Notes under the pieces: generated by a model
What the model saw: the letters and a program-made list of their open reading frames with translations, nothing else
Told to the model about the DNA's origin: nothing
The model's database searches: none
From: Candidatus Anaerobutyricum avicola
GTDB taxonomy: Bacteria > Bacillota > Clostridia > Lachnospirales > Lachnospiraceae
NCBI GenBank assembly: GCA_019113845.1
Contig: DXGQ01000017.1
Coordinates: forward strand, 68,608 to 132,607
Reading direction: 5' to 3'
DNA: 64,000 bases
Made by a program: the position numbers and the translations under genes
Shown here: positions 50,456-59,544 of the stretch, in pieces
How the letters are laid out: each line of letters starts with the position of its first letter
Numbering within the stretch: the first letter of the stretch is position 1

Positions 50456-52063
50456 CTATCTACCATAAAGATGCGTGATGTCACGGAGACGTGTGGCGAT
50501 ATCGGAGGTCAGAAGGTCTTTTCCGACACGGTAAGCCCAGTTGCCGTCGGCAACACCGGGTATATTCATACGATATTCACTGCCCTGGCAGAGCAGATCC
50601 TGTACCGGGGCGATGGCAATGCGGGCAGGTGAGCCGAAACAGGTGCGGATAAAGTCCCAGCTGATCTGGGAACCGTCCGTGTTCATATAACGGCGAACCT
50701 TATCCCGGATATGCTCCGGCGCGTGGTCATACCAGCCTGTGGAGGTGTCATTGTCATGGGTGCCGGTGTAGCAGATACAGTTGTACGGCTGATTGTACGG
50801 AAGATAACTGCTGTCGCTGTCCTCAAAGGCAAACTGCAGGATCTTCATGCCCGGCAGCCCGTAACGGTCTCTGAGAGCCCGGACCTCATCGGTGATCACA
50901 CCGAGATCCTCCGCGATGATCGGCAGGTCTGTGCCGAGAACGGTCTCGATCTGCTCAAAAAATGAATCTCCCGGTCCCTCGGCCCAGCGTCCCTCGAGAG
51001 CGGTCTCGGCGTCGGCGGAAACTTCCCAGTAACTCTCCAGTCCGCGGAAATGGTCGATGCGGACAATGTCGCTCATGGTGAGCTGTGTCTCGATACGTTT
51101 CATCCACCAGGCAAACTCCGTCTTTTTGTGGTACTTCCAGTCATAGAGCGGATTGCCCCAGAGCTGACCGGTGGCGCTGAAATAATCCGGCGGTACGCCT
51201 GCCACTACCGTCGGGAATCCGTCCTTATCCAGAAGGAAAAGCTTCGGCTGTGACCAGACGTCAGCGCTGTCGCCGGCGACAAAGATCGGGATATCCCCGA
51301 TCAGCAGGATCCCCTTTTCGTTGGCATACGCCTTGAGAGCCTTCCACTGACGGAAAAACAGCCACTGCAGGAACTTCTCATAAGTGATATCCTCATGCAG
51401 CTCTCTCTCGATGACCGTCTTCTGGGACTTGGTAGGCTTGCGGTATTTCTTCTCCCAGTTCAGCCAGTGCGCGCCGTCCTTGCTTTTTTTGATGGCCATG
51501 AACATAGCATAATCAGAAAGCCAGTCCGTATGCAGGCAAAAGTCATCAAACTCTTTTTTCAGTGTGAGAATGTGTGATTCTCCGGACGCTTCCTCCTGCT
51601 TCGACAGAATGTCTGTTTCTTCTTTCTGCTCCGGCAGGATGTCCGCTTCTTCTGCCTCATCCGTTTCTGCCATCAGCATCCGGAATCTCTGAAATGCCTT
51701 GTGAAACAAGTCGTCTTTGTATTCTTTTACCAGTTCATAATCAACTTTTTCTTCCGGAAACTCCGGTTTTTCTTCCAGCTCCCCGTCGGTCAGAAGACCA
51801 TCCTCCCGCAAAAGCTCCGGGCTTATCAGCAGCGGCTGGCCGGCAAAGGATGAATAGCACTGGTAGGGACAGTTGGTATCTCCGGTCGGCCCCAGGGGTA
51901 ATGTCTGCCAGAGGTGCTGGTCTGCTTCCCTGAGAAAATCTACGAAACGATACGCCTCCGGACCCAGGTCCCCGATACCGTACTCTCCGGGAAGAGAGGT
52001 CGGATGCATTAAAATGCCCGAGAGGCGGCGCAGATGTCTGATATTATCAATCTGTTCGCTCAT
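50456..52063 (-). CDS. malQ: 4-alpha-glucanotransferase (GH77)
   Basis: The 535-residue enzyme transfers glucan segments between maltodextrins. Typical motifs are GILMHPTSLPGEYGIGDLG, DIPIFVAGDSADVW, VRIDHFRGLESYW, the acid/base EDLG in IIAEDLGVI and TGTHDNDT. A charged insert of about 35 residues (near residues 130-165; DILPEQKEETDILSKQEE) with a short internal repeat is present that most GH77 proteins lack. The start ATG has AAGGAGGAC. It has its own promoter and precedes plsC on the minus strand. Confidence 0.95.
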   Translation of the reverse strand: MSEQIDNIRHLRRLSGILMHPTSLPGEYGIGDLGPEAYRFVDFLREADQHLWQTLPLGPTGDTNCPYQCYSSFAGQPLLISPELLREDGLLTDGELEEKPEFPEEKVDYELVKEYKDDLFHKAFQRFRMLMAETDEAEEADILPEQKEETDILSKQEEASGESHILTLKKEFDDFCLHTDWLSDYAMFMAIKKSKDGAHWLNWEKKYRKPTKSQKTVIERELHEDITYEKFLQWLFFRQWKALKAYANEKGILLIGDIPIFVAGDSADVWSQPKLFLLDKDGFPTVVAGVPPDYFSATGQLWGNPLYDWKYHKKTEFAWWMKRIETQLTMSDIVRIDHFRGLESYWEVSADAETALEGRWAEGPGDSFFEQIETVLGTDLPIIAEDLGVITDEVRALRDRYGLPGMKILQFAFEDSDSSYLPYNQPYNCICYTGTHDNDTSTGWYDHAPEHIRDKVRRYMNTDGSQISWDFIRTCFGSPARIAIAPVQDLLCQGSEYRMNIPGVADGNWAYRVGKDLLTSDIATRLRDITHLYGR

Positions 52064-52174
52064 ATGTCCTCCTTAGTATATCTTGATACAGTAATTCTGA
52101 AAAATCATGATGCCAGCCGCACGCCGTCCGCGCGGAGAAAATGTATCTGAAATATGGCATCATATGCTTTGTTT

Positions 52175-52203
52175 ATTATACAGAATTTTCTGAAAAATCG
52201 CAA
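52175..52203 (-). promoter_or_regulatory. malQ: Promoter for malQ-plsC
   Basis: On the minus strand TTGCGA (52203-52198), a 17-base spacer, and TATAAT (52180-52175). Confidence 0.7.
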
Positions 52204-52324
52204 TCAAAAGAGTTGCAGAAAAGAATGTTTTTTAAGAAGATGCCGGTGAAAACAGTCTTTTCTTAAGAAAATACATTTTGAGAAAAAGTATGTAAAATGC
52301 TACGAATAGGCTCTTTTAAAACGT

Positions 52325-52342
52325 TTGAAAAGGTGCTATAAT
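52325..52342 (+). promoter_or_regulatory. gdpP: Extended -10 promoter for gdpP
   Basis: TGCTATAAT (TATAAT at 52337-52342) is a strong extended -10 about 20 bases before the gdpP start. The ATG at 52362 has a weak ribosome binding site, so a start at 52380 cannot be excluded. Confidence 0.55.
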
Positions 52343-52361
52343 AACACAATATATTCTGAGA

Positions 52362-54416
52362 ATGAATCTGGTGAAGGAAATGAAACAAAATAAAAAAGTC
52401 TCAACACAAATCAAGTTTAGTTTATGGCTGTCTATTATCATGGTGGCAGCTTTTCTTTTGGTCGGAGTTTCTGTCATCAGCATCCGGCCGGTGTTCGGTT
52501 ATGTGACGATAGCGGGGGCTTTTGTATTTTTGGTGCTGGCAGTGATCCATTATGAGTATTTTGAGAAGATGGCCTCGGCAGAGCTGCTTTCCGCAGGTTT
52601 TGAGCAGGCGCAGATTCAGAAAGATCTCTTAAAAGAACTGCCGATCCCCTATATTCTGACCGACGACAGCGGGCTGGTCATCTGGTACAACAACAGTTTT
52701 GCCGAGATGGCCGGAGAGAAGACGGAGAAGAAAAATATCACGCAGATGTTCGCTTCCCTTTATAAGAAGGTGTTCCCGAAGCCCGGCACCACCAAGAAGT
52801 TCTGCGTTTCCGTGGAGGATAAGAAGTACCGCGTGGAGTGCAGGAGTGTCGTTTTAAGTGAGGAGGGCAGCCAGGAGGAAGCGGAGAGCAGCGCGGAAAA
52901 TATTCTGCTGGCCTTTTATTTCTTTGACGAGACGCAGCTGATGGAATATCAGGAGGAGACCAGGAGCAAGCGGATGGTTGCGGGACTCATTTACATCGAT
53001 AATTATGAAGAGGTCATCGAAAATATGGAGGAGGTGCGCCAGTCGCTCCTTCTGGCTCTCGTGGAGAGAAAGGTTCTGCGCTATATGCAGGGGCTGGACG
53101 CCATCGTGAAGAAGTTTGAGAAGGATAAGTTTTTCTTCGTGTTCGAGGAGAAGAACCTGCAGAAGCTGATGGAGTCCAAGTTTTCCCTTCTCGATGAGGT
53201 CCGGATGATCAACATCGGTAATGAGCTGTCCATGACGCTCAGTATCAGCGTGGGTGTCAATGCGCCGACTTATGTGGATACCTATGAGAGCGCCCGGATC
53301 GCCATGGACCTGGCGCTGGGCCGGGGCGGCGACCAGGCGGTAGTCAAGGACGGCGATTCCATTTCTTATTATGGCGGCAAGACCCAGAAGGTGGAAAAGA
53401 GCACCCGCGTGAAGGCGAGAGTGAAGGCGCATGCGTTAAGAGAAATCATCATGACCCACGATAAGATTTTCATCATGGGGCATAAGCTGCCGGATGCGGA
53501 CGCCGTGGGAGCGGCGCTCGGAATCTACCGGCTGGCCAGAACCTTCGATAAGAATACGTACATTGTGATGGACAAGGACTGTGCGGCCATCCGCCCGATC
53601 ATTGACGGGATGATGAATGACAGCGGCACGGAGGAGTTTCCTTTCATCACAAATGAGCAGGCGCTGTCCTTAAAGGACGCCTCTTCCATGCTGATCATCG
53701 TGGATGTCAATCTGCCGGCCATGACGGAGTGTCCGGAGCTGATCAAACAGATCCAGACGATCGTGGTCCTCGACCATCACCGGCAGAACAACGACACCAT
53801 CAGGAAGGCGGTGGTCTCCTACGTGGAGCCGTATGCCTCCTCATCCTGCGAGATGGTGGCGGAGATATTGCAGTACATTCCGGATAAGCCGAAGCTTCGT
53901 CCGATCGAGGCGGATGCGCTGTATTCCGGTATTCTGGTCGATACGGACAACTTTGTGGTCAAAGCCGGTGTCCGTACCTTTGAGGCGGCAGCCTATCTGC
54001 GCCGTGCCGGGGCGGATGTGACGAGAGTCCGGAAGATGTTCCGGGAGGATATGGAGAACTGCAAGATCCGTGCGGACATTATCAACCGCGCGCAGGTATT
54101 TTATGATGAGTTTGCCATCTCCACCTTCGACGGGCGGAATGTGGATGGCGCGACGGTCATTGGAGCAAAGGCGGCCAATGCGCTTCTGGATGTGCAGGGC
54201 ATCCGGGGAAGTTTTGTCGTCACGGAGCTTTCGAGCTGTATCTATGTGAGCGCGCGTTCCATTGACGATCTGAATGTACAGATCATTATGGAGAAGTTTG
54301 GCGGCGGCGGTCATCTGACCGTGGCGGCAGCGCAACTAAAAGACAGGACCATGAATGAAGTGGTGGACGACCTGAAAAACCTGCTGGCTTCCATGAAGAA
54401 AGAGGGAGATATCTGA
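52362..54416 (+). CDS. gdpP: Cyclic-di-AMP phosphodiesterase GdpP
   Basis: The 684-residue membrane enzyme hydrolyses cyclic di-AMP. It has two N-terminal helices (about 22-62), a PAS-like domain (YILTDDSGLVIWYNN, about 85-170), a degenerate GGDEF domain (about 170-340) and the catalytic DHH/DHHA1 pair: MGHKLPDADAVGAALG (about 370-385), VLDHHRQN (about 470) and GGGGH (about 647). This is the normal GdpP order. It begins the conserved gdpP-rplI-dnaB cluster. Confidence 0.95.
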   Translation: MNLVKEMKQNKKVSTQIKFSLWLSIIMVAAFLLVGVSVISIRPVFGYVTIAGAFVFLVLAVIHYEYFEKMASAELLSAGFEQAQIQKDLLKELPIPYILTDDSGLVIWYNNSFAEMAGEKTEKKNITQMFASLYKKVFPKPGTTKKFCVSVEDKKYRVECRSVVLSEEGSQEEAESSAENILLAFYFFDETQLMEYQEETRSKRMVAGLIYIDNYEEVIENMEEVRQSLLLALVERKVLRYMQGLDAIVKKFEKDKFFFVFEEKNLQKLMESKFSLLDEVRMINIGNELSMTLSISVGVNAPTYVDTYESARIAMDLALGRGGDQAVVKDGDSISYYGGKTQKVEKSTRVKARVKAHALREIIMTHDKIFIMGHKLPDADAVGAALGIYRLARTFDKNTYIVMDKDCAAIRPIIDGMMNDSGTEEFPFITNEQALSLKDASSMLIIVDVNLPAMTECPELIKQIQTIVVLDHHRQNNDTIRKAVVSYVEPYASSSCEMVAEILQYIPDKPKLRPIEADALYSGILVDTDNFVVKAGVRTFEAAAYLRRAGADVTRVRKMFREDMENCKIRADIINRAQVFYDEFAISTFDGRNVDGATVIGAKAANALLDVQGIRGSFVVTELSSCIYVSARSIDDLNVQIIMEKFGGGGHLTVAAAQLKDRTMNEVVDDLKNLLASMKKEGDI

Positions 54417-54501
54417 CAGGAGCCGCATACCGGCAAAACAGGATATGAAAAATAAGGATATTAAATTAAAGTTTCAGATAAGATAAATCAGGAGGAAGAT
54501 C

Positions 54502-54948
54502 ATGAAAGTAATTTTATTGGAAGATGTGAAGTCTTTAGGGAAAAAAGGCGATATGGTAGAGGTAAACAACGGTTACGCGAGGAATTTCATCCTGCCTAAG
54601 AAGCTTGGCGTCGAAGCGACAGGTAAAAATATCAATGACTTAAAGCTTCAGAAGGCACACCAGGATAAGGTGGCGGCAGAGCAGCTGGCGGCAGCCAGAG
54701 AACTGGCGGAACAGATCGCGGAGAAGTCCGTGGAAGTGAAGATGAAAGTGGGCGAGGGTGGAAAGACCTTCGGCGCCATCTCCACCAAGGAGATCGCAGC
54801 GGCGGCAAAAGAGCAGCTGGATCTGGAGCTGGACAAAAAGAAGATCTCCGTGGATGAACCGATCAAAAGCCTCGGCGTGCACAATGTAAAGATCAAGCTG
54901 CATCCGCAGGTGACAGCGACACTGAAAGTAAAAGTATCAGAAATGTAA
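54502..54948 (+). CDS. rplI: 50S ribosomal protein L9
   Basis: The 148-residue protein has the L9 N-terminal signature [21 protein letters not shown] and [14 protein letters not shown], then the long connecting helix and a C-terminal RNA-binding domain ([12 protein letters not shown]). It starts after AGGAGGAAGATC. The gene is flanked by gdpP and dnaB as in most Firmicutes. Confidence 0.97.
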   Translation: MKVILLEDVKSLGKKGDMVEVNNGYARNFILPKKLGVEATGKNINDLKLQKAHQDKVAAEQLAAARELAEQIAEKSVEVKMKVGEGGKTFGAISTKEIAAAAKEQLDLELDKKKISVDEPIKSLGVHNVKIKLHPQVTATLKVKVSEM

Positions 54949-55011
54949 ACAGAGGATCTTGCGGGATGTCTGTCCTGCAAACAGAGCAGATAACGACAGA
55001 GATGTGAAGAT

Positions 55012-56361
55012 ATGCCGACAGTAGACGAGAATTTTATCAAACGAATACAGCCGCACAGCGAGGAGGCGGAGAAGTCGGTGCTGGGCTCCATGCTGATGGA
55101 CAGAGACGCCATTGTGGAGGCGGAAGATATTCTCGTGAAAGAGGATTTTTATCAGAGACAGTACGGGATCCTCTTTGAGGCCATGGTAGAACTCTATCAG
55201 GAGGGCAAGCCGGTGGACCTCATCACCCTTCAGGATAAACTGAAGGAAAAGGATATCCCGGAAGCTCTCTCCAGCCTGGACTTTTTCCGGGAGCTGGTGG
55301 ACATCGTACCCACTTCCACCAACGTCCGGCAGTATGCGCAGATTGTCCATGACAAGGCGACCCTCCGGGCGCTCATCAAGGTGACGGAGGATATCGGAAA
55401 CGCCTGTTACCTGGGAAAGGAAGAGACCCCGGCCATTCTGGAGAAAACAGAGAAAGAGATTTTCGGGCTGCTGCAGAACCGGAACCGGATGTCTGACTTT
55501 GTGCCGATTCAGGAGATCGTGCTGAACTCGCTCAACGCCATCGAGGAGGCGGCTAAGACGAAGGGGCGGGTGACGGGAATCGCCACCGGCTTCACAGAGC
55601 TTGACTATAAGCTGACGGGACTGCACCCGGCAGAGCTCATTCTGGTCGCGGCCAGACCGGCCATGGGAAAGACGGCGTTTGTCCTGAACATTGCCCAGTA
55701 TGCGGCCTTCAAGGATAATCATGCCGTGGCCATGTTCAGTCTGGAGATGTCCAAAGAACAGCTGGTCACAAGACTGATGGCTTCAGAGTCCATGGTCGAT
55801 TCCCAGCAGATCCGGACCGGAGACCTGCGGGATTCCGACTGGGAGAAGCTGCTGGAAGGAGCGGCTCTCATCGGTAATTCCAAACTGATCATCGATGACA
55901 CTGCCTCCTCTCTGGCAGAGATCCGTTCCAAATGCAGAAAGTACAAGCAGACGTACGATATTGACATGGTCGTGATAGACTATCTGCAGCTGATGAGCGG
56001 CAGCAATACAAGAAGAAATGAATCAAGGCAGCAGGAGATTTCGGAGATCTCCCGTGCCCTGAAGGTTCTTGCCCGGGAGTTAAATATCCCGATCATCGCC
56101 CTGTCACAGCTTTCCCGTGCGGTGGAAGCCAGACAGGATCACCGGCCGATGCTTTCGGACCTGCGTGAGTCAGGAGCCATCGAGCAGGATGCCGACGTGG
56201 TCATGTTCCTGTACAGGGATGAATACTATAATCCGGACACAGAAAAAAAGAATATCGCGGAGGTCATTGTGGCCAAGCAGAGAAACGGCGCCACCGGCAG
56301 TATTGAACTTGTCTGGCTGGGCCAGTATACGAAATTTGCCAATAAGGAGCGGATTCAGTAG
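55012..56361 (+). CDS. dnaB: Replicative DNA helicase
   Basis: The 449-residue hexameric helicase has the N-terminal IQPHSEEAEKSVLGSML domain, a Walker A in LVAARPAMGKTAF (about 211-223), a Walker B-like DMVVIDYLQLM, and PIIALSQLSRAVEAR. Length and layout are normal. A terminator follows its stop immediately. It completes the gdpP-rplI-dnaB cluster. Confidence 0.97.
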   Translation: MPTVDENFIKRIQPHSEEAEKSVLGSMLMDRDAIVEAEDILVKEDFYQRQYGILFEAMVELYQEGKPVDLITLQDKLKEKDIPEALSSLDFFRELVDIVPTSTNVRQYAQIVHDKATLRALIKVTEDIGNACYLGKEETPAILEKTEKEIFGLLQNRNRMSDFVPIQEIVLNSLNAIEEAAKTKGRVTGIATGFTELDYKLTGLHPAELILVAARPAMGKTAFVLNIAQYAAFKDNHAVAMFSLEMSKEQLVTRLMASESMVDSQQIRTGDLRDSDWEKLLEGAALIGNSKLIIDDTASSLAEIRSKCRKYKQTYDIDMVVIDYLQLMSGSNTRRNESRQQEISEISRALKVLARELNIPIIALSQLSRAVEARQDHRPMLSDLRESGAIEQDADVVMFLYRDEYYNPDTEKKNIAEVIVAKQRNGATGSIELVWLGQYTKFANKERIQ

Positions 56362-56387
56362 AAATCCGCTCCTTTTGTCTGTTTTTT
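56346..56387 (+). terminator. dnaB: Terminator after dnaB
   Basis: GGAGCGGATT (56346-56355) and AATCCGCTCC (56363-56372) pair around the dnaB stop codon, followed by TTTTGTCTGTTTTTT. Confidence 0.92.
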
Positions 56388-56401
56388 GAAGACGAATATC
56401 G

Positions 56402-56431
56402 TTGAGAACGGAGCCGGAACCTTGCTATACT
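56402..56431 (+). promoter_or_regulatory. Promoter of the MerR-type gene
   Basis: TTGAGA (56402-56407), 18-base spacer, TATACT (56426-56431) with a TGC extension. It leaves a leader of about 130 bases that contains a GTCGGCAT/ATGCCGTC inverted repeat. Confidence 0.6.
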
Positions 56432-56566
56432 ATGAATATGCCGGTATACCCGTCGGCATGACTGCTTATGCCGTCATGATCCGTTATGAAAGCCGGATGC
56501 CCTGTGTCCCGCACAGCCGCTGTCCGGGGGTTCGAAGTAAATATAGTATGACAGGAGCGAGAAAAT

Positions 56567-57316
56567 ATGAAGGAAAAAAGATATTCCATCTCAGAAGCTT
56601 CCCGGCTGCTGGAGGTGGAGAATCATGTTCTCCGGTACTGGGAGGAGGAGCTGGAGCTCAACATTCCGAGAAATGAACTGGGGCACCGCTATTACAGAGA
56701 AGAGGAGATACAGTTATTAAACTGTATTAAGGAGCTAAAGAATAAAGGATTTCAGTTAAAGGCGGTAAAGGAAGTGCTGCCGGATCTGGAACAGAAAAAG
56801 CTGATCGATGTACATAAGCTGCTCGCCACACAGGTGGAGCTGGAAAACATGGAGAGAGAAGAAGAGGAGCAGGAAAGGACCACTTCCTCTGAGGAGGGAG
56901 AGCAGGAAGAGGAGGATGAAGACGCCCGGTATAACGGGAAGGTAGTCGCTCTCAGAAAAGAGGGAGGACATGCCGGCGCGCATCCTGTGCAGGGCGCCTC
57001 TGCGGCGGGAACGCTTCGAAGCAACGAAGAAAAAATGCGGGAGTTTGAATCCATCATGGGGCGGATCATCGGGAAAGCACTGCGGGAGCAGGCGGAAGCC
57101 ATGGGAGATGTGATGGGCGACCGCATCAGCAACCGGGTGATCCGGGAGATGGACGAGGTACTCGAGGAGAGAGAAGAGCGGGAGGAGGCCCGCTATAAAA
57201 AGCTGGACGAGACGATCCGAAACCATCAGAAGGCAAGGCAGGAGATCGCGGTGACCAAGGAAGACGGCGGACGAAAGAAAAGCCGTTTCTTCCGGAAAAA
57301 CAAGAGAAAGATCTGA
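56567..57316 (+). CDS. MerR-family DNA-binding protein, long C terminus
   Basis: The 249-residue protein starts behind AGGAGCGAG. It has a MerR-type winged helix (residues about 4-72; YSISEASRLLEVENHVLRYWEEE, NELGHRYYREEEIQLL), then a long, highly charged region (EEEEQERTTSSEEGEQEEEDED), a helical part with MRESIMGRIIGKALREQAEA, and a basic tail. The length and charged middle are unlike small metal- or drug-sensing MerR proteins, so it may be a DNA-binding structural or sporulation-type regulator. Targets are not predictable. Confidence 0.82.
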   Translation: MKEKRYSISEASRLLEVENHVLRYWEEELELNIPRNELGHRYYREEEIQLLNCIKELKNKGFQLKAVKEVLPDLEQKKLIDVHKLLATQVELENMEREEEEQERTTSSEEGEQEEEDEDARYNGKVVALRKEGGHAGAHPVQGASAAGTLRSNEEKMREFESIMGRIIGKALREQAEAMGDVMGDRISNRVIREMDEVLEEREEREEARYKKLDETIRNHQKARQEIAVTKEDGGRKKSRFFRKNKRKI

Positions 57317-57373
57317 ATCAAGTGATATCGTGCGGGAATTCCGGAAAACGGATGCCGGATTCCTGTGAGGTCA

Positions 57374-57409
57374 AAAAAAAGAGTGCCTGCAGAAACAGAC
57401 ACTCTTTTT
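57374..57409. terminator. Bidirectional terminator between MerR gene and ferredoxin gene
   Basis: AAAAAGAGTG and CACTCTTTTT (with a CTG/CAG inner pair) form a stem; T-runs follow on both strands. Confidence 0.85.
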
Positions 57410-57471
57410 ACTGCCCCGGAGGGCTATTTAAGACCTGCTCTCCCGCGATCTGCGGCAAAGCCTGTACTAAA

Positions 57472-58052
<581 letters not shown>

Positions 58053-58652
58053 ATGTGGAATCCTGAGAACGATCAGAAGGTTGGAAGAATGATGATAGGC
58101 GCGGTCGTGCTGGTCTTTTTGCTGCTCGCGGCGGTGATCCTTGGTTTCGTCGTACTGCAAAAGCAGCATGAAAAGACCATCTCAGCGGCCACAGATACAG
58201 AAGGCAAGACGGAGATCGCCATTGAGATCGGCAAGGCCGGAAAAGGAGATGGTCAGGAGACGTCAGAGGGAGAGACCTCCGGGGAAGATGCGGTCAGCGA
58301 CGCGGCAGGGACCAGGGAGAACGAGACGGAGAGTGTTTATCTGATCAAGGGCAATGACACCGGCTCCAATCCCTATGAGAAGGCGGACCATCTTGCCTAC
58401 ACCGACAGTGTGTGCTACACGGAGGAGGAGCTGTCCAGGCTGGATTCGTACGGGTTGTGCATCACGAGAAATGAGATCTACGCGCGCCATGGCCGGATGT
58501 TCAGCGACCAGAATATTCAGGATTATTTCAATCGACAGGACTGGTATGTGGCGCAGACAGCCTCCGCGGAGTTCGACGAATCGGTGCTCAACGAAGTCGA
58601 GCAGTACAATGTGGAACTGATCCATTCCTACGAGATGCAGCAGGGATACTGA
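58053..58652 (+). CDS. YARHG-domain membrane-anchored protein
   Basis: The 199-residue protein starts behind AGGGGGG. One N-terminal transmembrane helix (MMIGAVVLVFLLLAAVILGFVVL, about residues 10-32) precedes an acidic, low-complexity linker, and the C-terminal 85 residues form a YARHG domain (NEIYARHGRMF at about 139-149, followed by YFNRQDWY). YARHG domains occur in extracytoplasmic proteins of Clostridia and have no assigned activity. It probably resides on the cell surface. Confidence 0.87.
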   Translation: MWNPENDQKVGRMMIGAVVLVFLLLAAVILGFVVLQKQHEKTISAATDTEGKTEIAIEIGKAGKGDGQETSEGETSGEDAVSDAAGTRENETESVYLIKGNDTGSNPYEKADHLAYTDSVCYTEEELSRLDSYGLCITRNEIYARHGRMFSDQNIQDYFNRQDWYVAQTASAEFDESVLNEVEQYNVELIHSYEMQQGY

Positions 58653-58659
58653 GAACCGC

Positions 58660-58798
58660 AGGAGAACGGATGGCGTTCCCGTGTGCGGAGCAGGTGCAGA
58701 GAGAAAGGATACGCCGGACGGCAGCCTGAGGAGACCGGATGAGCAGTCACCGCGTGCGGAGCAGGTGGCAGGGAGAATGGACATGCCGGACAGGCAGA
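58660..58798 (+). repeat. Imperfect 70-base tandem duplication
   Basis: Two copies (from about 58660 and 58730) share GGAGAnCGGATG, CGnGTGCGGAGCAGGTG, GCAGnGAGAA and GCCGGACnGGCAG. They fill the gap between the YARHG gene and the next gene and end just before its ribosome binding site. Confidence 0.8.
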
Positions 58799-58822
58799 TG
58801 ATTGGAAAAAGGAGACGGCGAT

Positions 58823-59455
58823 ATGGGAAATGTTTATGTGAGAGATGCGGATGATTTTCGGACCGCGGATGCGAAGAATCTGGAAGACTATGTGGAGCAG
58901 CGGCGGCGGAAGCTGGCTGTGATCTTTCCGGGTATCGGGTATCATACGGATAAACCGTTGTTGTATTACAGCAAAAAGCTGGCGTCGGCCTTTGGCTATA
59001 CCATCCGGGAAGTGCGCTATCCGAAGCTTCCGTCCGGCATCAAGGGCAATAAGGACAAGATGATGGAGGCCTTTGAGACAGCCAGCGAGTATGTGACAAA
59101 GCAGCTTTCGGATGTGGATTTCAGTCTCTGGGCGGATGTGCTGTTCATCTCCAAAAGTATCGGCACTGCGGTGGCGGCCGCCTATGCGCTTCGGCACAGC
59201 ATACCGGCAAGGCAGATCTATTATACGCCGGTGGAGGAATCCTTTCTGGCGATCGGAAGTGAGGGCATCGCCTTTCATGGGACTGCCGACCCGTGGGCGA
59301 GAACAGAGGTGATCGAGGAAGAGTGCCGCAAAAGAGGACTGCCGCTGTATGAGACGGCGGGAGCAAATCACTCTCTGGAGACGGGAAATGTACAGGAAGA
59401 CCTGAAAAATCTTGCGGAGATCATGCGGCGGACGGAAGAGTATATCCGCATATAA
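58823..59455 (+). CDS. Alpha/beta hydrolase-like protein
   Basis: I start at 58823 (MGNVYVRDADDF), eight or nine bases after AAAGGAGA. The 210-residue protein resembles a small alpha/beta hydrolase: VIFPGIGYHTDKPLLYY in the position of the early loop, a nucleophile elbow FISKSIGTAVA (Ser112), an acid in HGTADPWA and a His in GANHSLETG. No signal peptide is seen. The substrate cannot be predicted. An intrinsic terminator follows. Confidence 0.8.
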   Translation: MGNVYVRDADDFRTADAKNLEDYVEQRRRKLAVIFPGIGYHTDKPLLYYSKKLASAFGYTIREVRYPKLPSGIKGNKDKMMEAFETASEYVTKQLSDVDFSLWADVLFISKSIGTAVAAAYALRHSIPARQIYYTPVEESFLAIGSEGIAFHGTADPWARTEVIEEECRKRGLPLYETAGANHSLETGNVQEDLKNLAEIMRRTEEYIRI

Positions 59456-59473
59456 AAATGTAATAAACGAAAG

Positions 59474-59520
59474 AAACTCTCCTGAGAGCAGATAAAAAAC
59501 TGTATCAGGAGAGTTTTTTT
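59474..59520 (+). terminator. Terminator after hydrolase-like gene
   Basis: AAACTCTCCTGA (59474-59485) and TCAGGAGAGTTT (59505-59516) form a 12-bp stem followed by a T-run; a short T stretch also exists on the other strand for the converging gene. Confidence 0.92.
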
Positions 59521-59544
59521 GTTGTTTAGATAACGAAAGCTGTC

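Noticed and set aside
54937-55722. 261-aa minus-strand ORF overlapping dnaB
   Set aside because: Shadow of the dnaB reading frame.
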